A stretch of 64,000 nucleotides of DNA, taken from Rhyacichthys aspro. Its lineage: Eukaryota; Chordata; Actinopteri; Gobiiformes; Rhyacichthyidae. Numbering within the stretch: the stretch's first letter is position 1; every line of letters begins with the position of its first letter. The notes beneath the pieces are model-generated. The model had not been told where the DNA came from. It ran no database searches and saw only the letters and a program-made list of their open reading frames with translations. The DNA lies in the NCBI GenBank assembly GCA_036850595.1, contig CM072155.1, positions 11,286,256 to 11,350,255 of the forward strand, given 5' to 3'. The position numbers and the translations under genes were made by a program. This document shows positions 13,101 through 28,100 of this stretch, in pieces.

Positions 13101-16100
13101 AGGCATTGAAGGAAAATGGCCAAATATATGCTGTCTGAAATGATATATAATTAGTAAATGCTTGGCGGGCTGCATCACACAGCTCAACGGGCCGCATGTG
13201 GCCCCCGGACCTTAGTTTGCCCACCACTGCTTTAACTCATTGGTTTGAAGTGATCAAGTGGCCTGGCTTTCCAGACCCTTTCACTTCTTTCTTTCTTAAC
13301 GGTGTGGGTCTGGAATCTCTCCCATTGGCCACAGCTTTCAGTGAGTTCAATACGAACGACCAATCATAACCATTTGTTTTTAATGGACTGGGCTTTAAGC
13401 GTTGCTCTGTTTTTCTGATTGGTTGTATGTTTTTCAAATTTTGTTGGTCCCTGCAGATGTAGGTACTTCCCCCGAAATTCCGATTGGTTGTATGTTTATC
13501 TGTCCCACCTCCAGGAAACCAAACACATAAACAAGAAATCAGACTTATTCTTTGTATAGAAAAGAATTAGGAAGGCTGGCCAGACTAGGTATCAAGTAGA
13601 CCTTGAAACAAGTGAGACCACCTGCACAAAGACTAATGAAACATCAATGAGCTGTTCTAGACATCAGCCTTAAATGTTATAGCGTCACCTTGTGGTTTCG
13701 GTGAAGATTGTTGTGATTGGTGAAAACATGTCATGTGACAGAGCTGCTGTTTGGGCAGCATTTTGAAATCTATAAGAGATAGGAATAAATAAATGTCAAG
13801 GCAGTACCATATGTTGTCACTCAATAAAACCAAAAACAAAAACATGTTGAATTAAAATACACTCAAATCACTTGTGTGTATACATATATATATAAGTGAA
13901 ATAAGCATAGAGAGGTGGAAATTTAAATAGTTAATAGCCGCCTCTAGGGCATATGCAAAATGGAAAAGGCACAGAGCGTCTTTGCTTCTTTATATTTTAA
14001 AGCAAATCATTTATTTTTTAGTTGTGTGTGTCAGAAAAGTTGTTTTGTTTTCCTTTTCAGTGGAATCGCTGTGTGTGTGCCTGTCTGTTGTTTTGGTATG
14101 AAGGATTAGACCGCAGGGAGGGCTGCCGTTTATCTCAAAGACCAGAAACAATCAGCGGCCTCAGCATGAAGCAGCGTTTTCTTCTTCTTGTTCAATTTCT
14201 CCCGTCTTTCCCACCTCGGCATTCACACAGCGGCAGGCAAGCGTCCCGCGACATTTCATGCATATTCACATAAACAAATAGATAATAGCCTAGAAAGCCT
14301 TAAGATATCTCTAGTGTTTGGGAACAGTAAAGATACACAGCCGCACAGACACACAGTTTTTTGGTCTCGGTCTTCAAAGAAGCGCGAGGCACAGGAGACT
14401 GGGAGCTGAGGGGAGAGAGGAGATGCCGACGTGCTCTTCTCACACAAGGGTAAATCCCATTCGCTGCCTCTACACTGACTTAAAGAGGAGTGTCAGGTTT
14501 GACTGGGACTCGGTCTGTCTCTCTGTGAGTGTGAACACTTCCTTAACACCACCATGATTTCCACAACAGCCTCCTCAGAGTTTCCTTAAACATTATAGAG
14601 CACGTTTCCCTTTTGCATTATGCAGAGTTCCCTTGTGTGCAGAATTTAATTGAGTGTTTTCAAGGTTTTAAAGTGCTTGGATTTAAGATTGTGTGTTCTA
14701 TTGTGTTCTTATTCTGTTCAGTGGTGAATGGTGGTGATATTGTGTGGGCGGGCAACAAATGCAAATGATAATATGGATCAATAAAGCCATACTACTTTAA
14801 CATTACATTTGAGACAGCAAGTTACAGGAACAGATTGCGTTATTAAACATATTCAAATACTCAGCAGACTGAGAAATGTCAGATTGATAGTTTGGCAACT
14901 CTTTCTCTCAAATACATACAACTTCAAGACATTTTCCTCTGTTATGTAAAGTAATTTTATAATTAAAGGTCTCTGGGATTGTACAGTTTGTCCCTCATTA
15001 TTCAAACAAGCTATTTTTTGCCTTTATTTGAGAGTAGATTGTAGATAGACCGGAAATAGGGTGAGAAAGAGGGAAATGCAAAGGGTGCAGTAAGTATATT
15101 CTTATTATAACCATAGTTGGCAAGATGTATAAGTAAAAACGGGTTTGCTGTATATTTACAAGTATAAAACCTTTATTTTCAATATGTTCAGTCAGTTTTA
15201 CATCATATGTCATGACCCCCCTGCTAAAAGTGTGGCCTCAGCATGACCCCCCCATATCAAAAGTGGTCCAGATCCACCCTGCAAGCAAGTTATTTTAAAA
15301 GAAAAAAGATGTGGGAAAAAAAGAAATAAATAAACATGTACTGCTTTTGTTTGCCGTGTTTGACAATGTCTAATGTCTTTATAATAGAAAAGAATTGGAC
15401 TGCATATATTTATACTACACATTCCAGTTCTATGTTTCTATATAGCTAAAACTGAAAGAGGTTGTATTTCTATATTTATTTGACTTTGCTGTCTCAGGAT
15501 AAAGTCAAAATGAACTGTCTTCAACACTGCAGACTTCGCATTGCAAGTAAAGTGCCACAGAAAAGCATGGCACACAGCCCCTATATTTAACTGCCTTCTG
15601 ATATTATATTGTTTTTCTCCCACAAATTTTCACAGAAGATGAAGAAACAAAGATGTCTGAACCACTGGTTTCAATAGTTGCTGCTTTTATTGTTTTTCTT
15701 TTTGCCTTTATTAGCTAGACTCAGTGTAGACAGACAAGAAGCTGTGAGAGACAGGAATGACACTGAGCATATGACCTGAGCCGTAATCGAACCCAGGTCG
15801 CTTGAGTATGTGGCATGTGCTTTACTTGTGAGCCACTAAGAGTTATCCTACTCTAGAGTTTTTAAACTTAAACAGGGTTTGTAATGTTTTCAGTTTCTGA
15901 CATAAAATAAAACTCAATGAAATAAAAAAAAATTCACATTGCACATTTGATTTTTTTTAGAGATTTTAGCTACTGAAGGGAAGAGAGTGTGAAGACTTGT
16001 GGATACTGCTCCATGTCCCTTATACACACTGCAGTTCAACATTTACTGGACGCAGTTCAATCACTGAACGATCAATAATCCCTTAAGAGAGTACTGTACA

Positions 16101-19100
16101 TCCCTGTCGTCATGGCGATGGCCGTTGACATGAAAACCCAAAGCCCATTTCACACCTTTTCCCTTCGACGCTCGATTGGACGGAGAGGCTGGTGGTGGCT
16201 GAATTTGTCACTTGGCTCTAATCTCTCAAGCCTCTTCACGGCCGATCAGTCACACCAAATGCTGCGGTGCACGGTTTGTTTTTACACATGCTTTGACTGG
16301 CACATTATTTATAGGCCCTCACCAAATCGGCCCTTTAGGTCCTCTGATGCTAGGTGTAGATGTGTAACTACACACATGGTTTTCTGACGTTTTTACACCT
16401 CCACACCTCGAGTCTGTGCAGTGCAAACAATGATTATCAGAAATGTCTTGGCGCGTCTGAATCTATTTCTGTCGCAGGTAATCAAAGAGATCCTTGTAAA
16501 ACAGTCTCTCTCACAGTCTGAGTCATTTCTGCTTGTGTTAAGTGCTCGCTCAAGAGTTCTTCAAAGCAAAGTCCAGGCTCTTTTCTCAAGTTGTTTTGCA
16601 GCCGAGGATTTGCATGATTATTTTGTAAACTGTCTAAAGGCAGAGAGAGAGAAAAAAACTGCTGCAGGGGGAGACATGACCAAAAACAAACTGATTATTC
16701 CACACTCGTAGTATGTGTTTTAAAAATATTAATTGCAAAGTGGATGTTCAAACACTCTTGATCACAGTCATTTCAGATTGAAATGTGGAATAACATCATT
16801 ATATTGTGGATTTTCTATCTTTCTGTGAGCTTCTACGGTAGCCCTGGAGGGACATGCTGGCTATGAATAAATCCAGTGGAAATAATCCAGATTTTGAGCT
16901 CACAAACACATACAATATTAAGTTGATTTATTTGAGATTGTGTGTTCAAATGGAAACATGAATGTGCTTTTCCTGCAGCAGTGCTCTGTTTGTCTGCTTT
17001 GAGATTTAAAGGTCAGTGTATCCCGAGACAAAAGATAAACAACAAAAGAGGCAAATACTGTATATATTTCCACTGATGAGAATAATGATAACTTGATAAT
17101 GATAGGTAGCTGAGGTATCTGTCTAATCAGTGTTAAACGGCAGTCTGTCTGTTAATGTTTTCCTTTTTTGCGCTGTTTTGAGGTGTTAAAAAGACGTATC
17201 CAGTGCTGAATACAAACTTTCTTTTATCAGCAGCCATTACTTCCTTATTCACATGCAGCATCGACCAACGAGAGCGCTCCTTTTCCCAGAAGCAGGCTGT
17301 GATTGGCCAAAGCTCCTCCTGTTCAAGGCTGAAAATTGTGTCACACACTTCCCCTTTAAGTTTATGCAGAAGAACAGTGAGGCTTGTTTTGAAAAATGTG
17401 CAAACTATGAAACATACCTGGTTCAGTAAATAAACTCCACAATTTTATCTCAGTGCTTCATGTAAAACAGACCATTTGAATATATTTTCAAATGCCATCT
17501 GTGGCATAATTCAAGGGCAAGCACATTATTTTTAAAGAATTTTTGGTTCAATTAAAAAAAGGAAGTTTTAATAAAATAATGTTAGCAGTCAAGTTAAATA
17601 TTTTTTCATATTTAGCTCACATTTTTCTAAATAACCTTGGTATCTTTCCCTCATCATGCAGCTGTTGCTCTTGCCTACCATAACTGAAAGGCCTTTTTGT
17701 CTTATTACCATCCATTATAAGCTTTTGACAAGGGAACTGCAGTGGAAACAGTCCAGTTAAATGTTAGCATCCAAAAATAGCCGTGTCGTATTAAATAGCA
17801 TCAAAGGCACAGCTTAGAGATGTGTAATTTCCTGTATAAGGTTGATATTTAATACATCAGCTTCTGGCCACACTACATATATTTCAGAGAATGGTTTAAA
17901 TTAATGCTATATAGTAATTAGACATAATGTGAAATGAACTGTTCAGCAATTACCCATTATTACTGAATCACTTATGATTTCTTCTAATTGGCCTTGTTTC
18001 TCAGTTTCTCAGCTCCTTCCCGCGGACTGTAGCCATTTTCCATTCAGTGCGTGTGTTTCTGCAGAACACTGAATCCCCAGAGGTCGCGCCAGCTTTTAAT
18101 CAGTGATCTGTGTATTGATTTCTCTGCTCTTCCTATGTATCCCCGTTTGCTCTGACAACGGGGTGCTTTGTTCCGGGACTGAAGCGGGCCATGAGAAGGA
18201 TGAGAGTGCCGGGGAAATTAGCCCGTTTACAGCTGCATTGTGGCCATTCAGGATGTGTTTTGTGTCTGAGGGCTTTGTGATGTGACTCTGTTGTGTGTGG
18301 TATTAGTATGTATTGCAGCGTGTGTCTAGGATTTGCCACGCCTGACTCTCATAGTGCACATTAATAGAGTAGAGATGGGAGTCTGTCTTTTGTTGCATAT
18401 TACACATGCAATTATCCCTCTGGCCTCCCAGTGTGCCAGTGCTGTTATCAGGTGGAAACAGACTCCCACTCACAGCCTGTAAGAGCAAAAAAAAAAAAAA
18501 TCAGTATTTGACCATTTACGGCGCATGTGCTTCAGGCTTTTCCAGGCCATACTGCATGAGTCTCCATACGCTTTAACCTGTCCTCTTGTGTCCCACAGAA
18601 CCAAGCCGAAGCTCATTACAAGGGCCACAAACACGCGAGGAAGCTCAAAGCCATGGAGGCCCAGAAGAACAGGCAGCGGAGAGCCGCCGAGGCAGCGTCT
18701 ACAGGAAGAGACCGAGAACGGGACAGAGACCGGGAGCGGGACAGAGGAAAGACCACCGCCGCTGAAACGACGCTACCGATGCTCGTGGACTCCAGCCTAG
18801 TGGAGAATACGAGTGAGTAAAATAAGAGTGAACCTGATAACCACAAAAAACAAAAAAAAACAGAGGGGATTTTAGAAACTTTGGGGACTCCAGGCAACAG
18901 CAACCAGATGGACTCAATGTTGTGTAATTGTCAATATTAATTTACTGTTTATGTGTCCATCTTTGGGTTCCCCTTTTAATTTGGGGCCAGAGAGAACAAC
19001 AGGGATCAGTCAGGACACATAACCCACACTAATCACAAATACTGTTGTTTAAACACAAGTGTCTGTAGACATATAAAATAAGAATAAATGAATATAATCT

Positions 19101-22100
19101 GTCTTAAAATAATCAAAAGTAGCTGTCTTTGGTGCCTCTTTCTCATCTTGAGTCCCTGGGGAATTCCCAGGTTTACCACATTACAACACCTCTTCCATCA
19201 GAAACATCAGAAACAAAGAAGATCCCCCAATTAGACAGAAATGAGCCCACTCTCCAATTTGCACTAGTAGTGATAGTTTATATTAACATTTCATTTGGTT
19301 CAGGCCTTAAAAAACCCCTGATAAAGCAGTGCGTAAATGAAATCTCACAATTGCCGTCGAGCAGCAGCAGCACTACCAGTGTTAGTGGAGCAGATGTGCA
19401 GTGTGTTAATTGCTCTAAAAATAGGTTAGATTTACCACGTTTTACCAGTTTACCCGAAATGTGATCTTGAGAATTTGAGAAGATGTAAGTTTCCATCAGT
19501 GAAGTTATTCGGACTTAGTTGGGGACTGAAGAGGAGCCAATGGATTAGAAAGTATTATTTGAATTATTTAATAACTGCCAGAACTGGGGAAACAGATTAA
19601 CCTAACATTTGTAGATATATTTCTGGCATTTTTAGCTTCTGTTTGTTAGAGAAAAAGGGAGACAGTGTTGAGTTTACAAGCAGTAAAAAGACCAGAGCTG
19701 GGATTTGGCCCCAGTCAGTCTTTACTGTGGTACATGCTCTACTTGTTGAACCTCTAAGGAGTGTATTTTGGATGGTTTGGTGCATTACTATGCTTCACCA
19801 GAATAGTCAAAATTTGTACTCAAGTCAAACTAGCTATAGAAAGAGTAGTCTACAGAAATATCACACAAAACCCAGTCTTGGTATCAAACTGAGGACTGCT
19901 GTGAAAATGTGAAAATGTACCCAGGTTAAAGTCAATTCTGTACTCGTAAAACACACTCTTTTCCATCTTATTTATGGCTTATGGCCCTAATGATAAGCCC
20001 TGGTTAACTATTTTGATACTATTTAGTCAACACTGTAAATAAGAAGTTTCAGAACAAAATTATGAGTGACGTGACATTTTCTTCTCCCTGTCACATATTC
20101 AAATCAGTGTCCTCTGCTTTGCCTTTTTACTTCCTTTCATCTCTCTAAACTTCTCCATCATCACTAGTATCCATCATCCTCTGTATCTCTGTCGCTCTTA
20201 TCTCTGTCCCATGTGCTGTGGTGTTGTACTTTGAGATTACATCTGCCTCTGTTTTCCCTTTGTACATTCAAACCTCGGCTATTTCATTCCCAAAAACCCT
20301 TCTCCGACCTGGCCCTTCTTTACCAAAACCTCATGGTAGATGTAAGTCTCTCTGAAGTGGATTTGGCTAAAGGTTTGTGGTCTGTCTGCTTCCAGAGATG
20401 TGTGTATACAAGCGGCTGACTGAGATCGATCCGAAGAGCAGCGGGTTGTTTTTAACCCCCTTTGCCTCTTCATTTCCACTGCTCGACTCACCTTTGCTCC
20501 CTCTGGCCCTGTCCTATCTGTCTTGTTTAGAGAGAGGAATTGTAGAAGCTAAGGGCTGTATTTGATTGGGGTGAGAAGAATGTCAAGATGAGCAGGGTTA
20601 AGTGAGCCGAAGTGTAGCCACTGTGAATAGGCGAAAAACAAGGCATGTCCTTCTGTAAAAAACACATTTTAACCAAAGAAAGAGAAGTTAGAGAAGTTTG
20701 AGAACTGGCGTGATTTTATGCATGGTTGAAAAGGGCCAGGTCAATGTCATATTTTCACAAATCCACCACCTAAACAAAATCCTGCCTTTTGGTGGAAAAT
20801 ATTGCTGAACTTTTGCATTCAAGGCTGGTTTAGCTTTTGTTGTTGCTTCATAATGCTGGTTAGTGTTGTGCAACTTTAATCCATAGTACTGAATACAGGT
20901 TTTAAGCTCCCTGTATTATTTTTTAAATACCTCATGTTTCTCCTAGATTTTCCCCCTCAGAAAGATCTGAATGCTTTGAAAAATAAACCTTGATCAAGAT
21001 TAGTAGGAGAGGATCTTCTCCCACCTCTTGACAGGCAATAATTAGTCTGTGATGTTGATGCCCACCCAGGTACCTTTTTTCATTACTTTCAAACTACAGA
21101 CCAAAGTCATTAGCTTCTCGAGTTGCACTCACATAGTTGTCATTTAAGTATTTCAGGTGGTGTGATCCTTTAGCATTACCCCAAACCTTCTCCACTTTTC
21201 TCTGTCTCGCCTTAACATCATCTTACAGTTTAGTCAACCTTTAAACAATGGCACCGCCTGAATTCTGTTATAAGAACACAATGCATCAAAATTCAGTGCT
21301 TATCCAAAAATATATCCTGTGTCCTCTGCAATTTGGAGATGATGTTTTCTTTTGTAATACATTGCCTTCTGTCTGTATTTCACACTTTTCCTCTATTGTT
21401 TACATAGAAGGAACATCAGTTTGTAGAGTGTGTAGCTCTCAGCCAATCACAGCTCACAGAAGAAAGGTAAACTAACTAACTCGAGGCAAAGTTGGAAGCT
21501 GGAAGAAACCTGGATTTGACTCACAGATGATTCCTAAAGGAGGATGAGTTTGTTTACAGATCCTACATAGTCTGTGCTAGTTAGTGAGCAACAAATCTCT
21601 GCTCTAAGAATATCTAAAGTGAAATATAAAACTTAACGAGGATCAAAGACCTGGTTTGAAATTAGAAATTGGCTCCAAACCAAACTCCAAACTGCCTTTA
21701 TGGAAAAGGGCATTCTTGAGTACATCATGGAGAGTTCGTGTGACATTTAAGTGAGGCCATTAGCTCCTCCGGTTTCACTCTGGTGACGAAGGTTGTCATT
21801 TATCCATTTCAGGTGATGAGTGTGAAGGGTAGGCGCACCACAGCTCTTTTGCTTTCTTCAACATTTACCCATCTCCACTTCCATTTTCCCCCTAGAGAAG
21901 ATCAGTATCCGAGCAGAATTTTAAAACGCTCATGGATGCTGGTTGGCTTATCACAGGAGACATTTGAAAGTGTTGGGATAGCAGTATGTACTTTACTTCC
22001 CCTTCATAGCCATGAGCACACAGACACGCTTTTTTTTTTTTTTTTTTGCCTTGAGCACTGAGAGTCTCCTTCAGAAAGGAAAGAGTGGACAAAAGCCCAG

Positions 22101-25100
22101 CAGCCTGATAACGCTCTCATCAAATCTCATTTTAATATCCCACTGTTGCAAAGGAGCGCTGTGAAAAAGGGAAGCAGCGCAGGCGAAACAAGATGATGAG
22201 CGGAGAATGAAAGATAAGATGAACTGAATGAAGAGGAAGAGGGAGGGAGAAGTCATTGCTAGCATTAATTCACTGAATAATTTTTACAGTTCCCAATGCA
22301 ATTTCGTGAGGAGGAACACTCTTTAATAAGCCCAATTGTGTGATTGGCCTAATGTGAAATTAAAATGCAGCAGTGCGATCCAATAGCGACGTGCGCAACA
22401 ATGCCGCCGTGTAATGGAATAGCTCTCCAAATTAACACTCTTTGAAATGAGTTATGTCTGCCATGAAAGTGAAGTCTGTTCGGGAGCTGTGTAGGGGTAA
22501 TGTCCACATTGTGTGCCATCGGGAGCCAATAATCCACCTGTCGGCTCTTTCAGACTGTCTCTAAATCAACACAGACTCACAAGGTCACTCTGTTTAGCTT
22601 CATTAAAAAAAAAGCCTGTTCGTTTATATTTAGATGCACCAAATTGCCCTTATTCATATAGCCCAGTTTATTAAGTGCTGGATGGAGTTCAAAGCACTTG
22701 TGAAGTAGCTACAAATTGCTTTTTAAAGTTTATTTGGACCAGTGCCCCTTTGGAAAGGACTGGTGAAAGAGTTATTAGATCGTAGTTAAGAAACTGAAAT
22801 TAAAAATTGTTATACAAAGGTCACATCTGCGGGTCAATTTGTTATTCATGTTTCATTGGTGCTGCCTTTTGAAAATCCAACATTACGTAACAATATGAGC
22901 ATTGACTGGGGAAATGAATGGTATTAATTATCTAGATTTGAAAGTTAATGTCTTGGAGCAAGTACAGTGTGTATCTGGGACATAAACAAACAAATATGAT
23001 TCATAAAAATCGACTAACAACTTTCAGGTTTTAAAGAATCTGCTGCTAATGTCTTGGGATAAAATCACTCTGCACAATTAATAGATCATGATGTTATGGT
23101 TGATAATGTTTACAGAGATTTCACAAAGACATGACAATCCAATGGATAATTAGCATTATGACAGGAGCACAGCAGCTTATAATGAAGGTCAGAAAAGCAT
23201 AGATGCCATTTTGTGTTTATCAAGGGGTTACAACAGGACTAATCAGTGTTTCCACAAAGTGTGAAAGTGACAATGTGCCATCTTCCAAGACAAGCATCAA
23301 TCAGCTGAAGGTTTGACTGACTGCTCTGTTGAAATGGTCCTTAGCTTTGTCACATTAATTCTGAATTGAAGTGAGGGTATGTCCACAGGGAGGTATTGTC
23401 ACTAATAAGGCAGTTTAACGAGTCATTATGAGCATTTAACTCAGTTGTATTCCCACTGTATGGATTAAAACTTTACTGGACTATTAAAAGATGTGTTTTA
23501 GGTTAAATAAAAATGATGATTGCCTTCACAACATTGATCCAAATATCAATAATATGCAGCCGTGTGATTTCCAGACTTGTACTGCAACCGTTCAATAGAC
23601 TGGCCTTTGGTCTGACAGCTTCCCAATGTCAGTGGAAATCTGTCATCATAGGAGACAAGTTTGACAAATAAGAAGCAAGCAGGGAATGTATTTAAAATTA
23701 AAAAATGGGAGGATTTCTGTATATTTGGAAGATGTAGTGTGACCCCTAGTTGTCTATATGACTTTTTCACCGGCTAATAAATGATCACATTGCAGTTCAG
23801 CAAATACTAGCGATGCCATTGCAGTTTTAAAGTGGGTAAGCTCTTGGTTGGATATAAACTGTAACCATGACGATATATGAGCAGATCTTCTCTTTAACTG
23901 TAACATGCCCTGGAAAGCACCATTGGTTCTTTACATACACAACAAGGGGAAGGGTACAAAAAAGTGCTGTATTACTGCCATTTACCGTTTACCATTCTTC
24001 CCTGACTTCCCGCAACGGAGTCATCTCTATTTGCTTTGATCAGTGTGAATCCATTGAAGTCCACAGATTAATCCAGGATGCTATCGTTTACCCAGGATTC
24101 ATTGAAAAGCAAAAGGCTGCTCTCCTGATTGAATTTGTTGTTTTTCCAGAGAAGCCTCCAGTTCAATGACAAATCCCATCAAGGAATTCACATTTCTCAT
24201 ACAAAAAAAATAGCTTGTACCTTCACTTCCTGTTCTTCCTTTGCGCCCCAGCTCTGCCGCCTCTGTAACTCCTTATGTCCTCTAGAAGTAGATGACCAAC
24301 ACCATAAACTCTGCTTTCTCATATATTTTTTTACTTGTGCAAATGATCCTGGTTGCAGCATCCATCAAAAATAGTCAACAAATGCAAAAAAAATAAATAA
24401 ATAAAATTAAAAAATTGAGAGTCCTAACATTTACAACCTTTCTGAAAGTTACCTTATTTGAAGGCCATTTAAGAAGCTCAGCCAACCATTGTCAGCCTTT
24501 GTCTATTCTACACAAGAATGAATTGTTGGTTATTATAGTTTCAGGCTTAATTTCTAGAGGGTAGTACCAACAGATGCACAATAAACTGCAGACTCTGTAA
24601 GACTGCAATCCTTAGTTGAACTTTGCTGACCATTAACACCAATATTTGTAAAATTTAATGCAGAATATTTCATTTTAAAGTCATGTAGTTCCTTTGAATC
24701 CAGACTTATCCGAGCTCAGCGTGGTTATTTCAGATAATTCCCTGCTCAATGACTCCCTTCATGATCCCAGTGTGTGGACTTTTACAAGGCTTTGATTCCC
24801 ACCTGCCTCTGTGTCGTCTTGTGTGTGCTGCCCGCTAAATCCGCTGATCAGTATCAGTCCCCTCCGGAGTCTTCTCAGGTGGCCTTGTCTTTCACATAAA
24901 CCCGGGATCATACCTACTGACCCACCCCCCCCTGCTCACAACAGAGGAGTCTGTATCCCGCAGAGGTCACTCTCATTACAGCGAGGGGACCGTCTAATCT
25001 TGCTCTTATATAGGTTCTTTTTCTTTAGCGAGGAATGAGAAAGGAAGACCCTTATCTCCAATGATGAATTTACTCAGGGACGTAAAGGGGAAAATCAATG

Positions 25101-28100
25101 GAGCTCAGATGCATTGAAGGTGTATGTGGAGAGAAAGTGCGGTAAATGAAATGGAGCAATGGTAGTGTGCAGTGCTCAGGGGTGAAGTGTGCGGTTCCCA
25201 GGGGAGGGCACTGGGGCGAAGGGGAGATCTGTAATGGAACTCTAGTGACTTATTGGCCCGGCTTGGCAGTCGATCGGTTTGTTTATATTGACTGAGGGCT
25301 GATATTTGAATAGACTGGGAGAGTGACTGAGGGGAAAAAGAGGAAGAATAGGCTGATAGTGTTTGTTCGCCTAAAGCTAATCTAGCTTGTTCCACATGGA
25401 TTAAAACAAAGAAAGATATCTGCAGGCGCCACAAAGCACCCACTTAAAAGCACCTCTTTATGTGGGCCCCAAGTTGCATTAAAGAGTGAAATGGCTATTT
25501 AGAGATAAGTTCTGCCAAGTTTGCTCAGAAAAACAATCTAATATGAGTTTTCCAAGTTAAGCTTTCCAGCAGATTTGGTTTCCATTTATTAAGGCTCATT
25601 GTTTATTGCATATAAAGCCCCAGAGAACAATCTCAAATAAGCCGCTGTTAAACAATAGCTTTTTCTTGCAGGTCTCCAGTCTGATCTAGAAGCAGTGAAT
25701 TTGGAAGTAAAGATGGAGGAGAATGCCAAGAGCTCTGTGATGCTGACACCAGTGTCCGAGGTGTCGTCCGGGGAGTTGGTCACACTCTCCCCTCCACAGA
25801 TATCACCTTCCTCGCAGCTTTCAGAGACCGCTTCGGACACCAGCGCCCCAGAAGCCCCCGAGACCGTCGAAAATATGGGTCAGAGTGGCATGGAGTCGGG
25901 CAGCCACGGCGACGCCTCCAGCACAAATGAGGAAACGCGATCGGATGAAGACAAAGACCCCAAAAAGAGCAAATCTCACCTCCACTGTCCCGTTTGTAAA
26001 GTGACAGTCAACTCGATTTCCCAACTGGAAGCACATAACAGCGGTAACTTGGACATTTGCATTAGATCACATGCTTTTAAAGGTGCAGTGTGCAGTTTTT
26101 GGCAGAATCTGGTGGAAAAATATTCGATTGCAATCTCATACCTCACGCCTTCATATATTATTGTGTGTTCAGAATATAAATATGAACATTCTCCTCCAGC
26201 ACTGTTCAGTTTGTCCGCTCTGGGCAGATGTAAGAAACAAAGTTTTGACCGATATGCTCCACTTTGTTCATCTGTATTCTACTAAACTTTACACAGTGCA
26301 CCTTTAATGCCTCTTTATGGTGATTGGCTTCACAATAAACCTACTGACTCTTGTTACTAGGTACAAAGCACAAACTGATGCTGGAAGGTCAAAGCGTCCT
26401 GCCTCGACGAAGAGGAAAAGTGGTGGCGGCTCGAGCTGGATGCAAAAGCAAGAGACTGGCGACCAAAGGCAGCGTCGGAGTGCAGAGCAAGAACTTCCAG
26501 TGTGAAGTGTGTGAAATCTTTGTGAACTCGGAGACACAGCTCAGCCAGGTAAAAACTGAGAAAAGGCATGGATTATGGAAATTATGACAAAATGGAAATG
26601 AGCAGAGTGTGTGCTCTGCTACAGTGGCAGGGATAACAATAGCACAGGCCTTTTCAGCCACATGAACAATGAAGGAAGTGAGAAAAGGTCCTGCGAACGC
26701 GCTCAGGCATACTTAGTGGGAATGTCACTATCCTGACCTGAGGTGTTGTTCAAAAGGGCAAAGAAGTACTGTCAAATCTACCGGGAATGCCAGTGTAGTC
26801 CAATCCAGGCTGTGTAACATAGTGGCATTTGGCCTATCTTCTTCTTACAATCTCTGTGTTCCACGTTAAAACAAAGTACATACTGGCTATAGTATTGTGT
26901 GTTTTAAGTGTTTTACCTTCTTGTTTAATCTGTTTATAATAGAACATCCAAATATTTTTGCCTCATGTGAATGATTATTATTAACCAACAGTTCCACTAC
27001 ATACCATCTAAGGAAAATAAAACAGTTCTCCTCTACAATTTTTCAGACACACTTAAGTAAATGGGTCTGGCTGGCCAGGTTTTCCATTTTTGCACAAGCA
27101 ATTGTTTGCCACATTTGCCTGTCACAAATAGCAGCTTGGGACATGGCACTTATTGTGTGTAGTTAGGAGCAATTAAAATGAATGTCTTTTATAAATAATT
27201 CCAACTATGGAAAGAAATCTGACAGTGACGCAATAGCAATGCAACTGAACAAGAGCTTTGTTTTGGTAGAAGTCAATATACCAAGTTATTGCTATATTAA
27301 TCTTTTCAGATTAGATCAAGCAGAAGAGAAAATGTTCTGTGTTTCCACTGATCCATAGACACAATGTTGTTAAAACATAAAGACTTGCACTAATGTCACA
27401 CAGTGGACCTGAATGACTGCTCATACTGCATTCTTAAAAGATAGCACAAATGAGCTGAGTTAAATATGTGAATAATGTGATTTTAATGACCCTGCTTAAT
27501 GCACAGGGCCATGTTAGCATCACCTTGATACAGAAGTATGTTGCTTAAACTAAAGCAGCGGTGTCTTTTTCTGCCACATGAATGAAGCCATTGAAAACCG
27601 AGTTGCAAGTGCAGTGATTGCTCAAGCAGCAGCCATTTTTCCACATTAGAGAGATTTCATCTGTTGGTATAACTAACCACAAAGCCTTTTACTAAGCTGG
27701 GATTTATTTGCTACTCATTACTCCGAGCTCCTTATGCCTCATGTGTTTAATTTTGTGGTGACATTGGCGTTTAACCATGTTGGCAAAGTCATTTCTTCAT
27801 CCTTTTGAAGTTTATTAAAGTCTACACGTGTGAAGAGATTGTCTTTGGAAACTTTGTCTATAAAGGAAATGTGGGGAAGATAAGGAATACACTGGCATGC
27901 TTCTGTCGTGAATATATGCCATCCGTCTTATATAAACATCGCCGATCCCAGAAGAGCGTAAACCTGTTAGTTCTGCAGCCAGAGACGGAGATAGTGGCAG
28001 CAATAGACATTAATGTGATGTAAAGTCGGTGCACTTCAGTCACTCAATGTGTATCTATTATTAATTCAGCAGATAACATTTGAAGCTGTCCCACTGTGGT

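Noticed and set aside
15700..15840. tRNA-like B-box
   Set aside because: No intact A-box, acceptor stem or cloverleaf; the sequence fits a SINE-like repeat.
24391..24420. Poly(A) signals AATAAATAAATAAA inside a ZNF385C intron
   Set aside because: This is an A-rich repeat tail with no exon nearby; it is not a credible transcript end.
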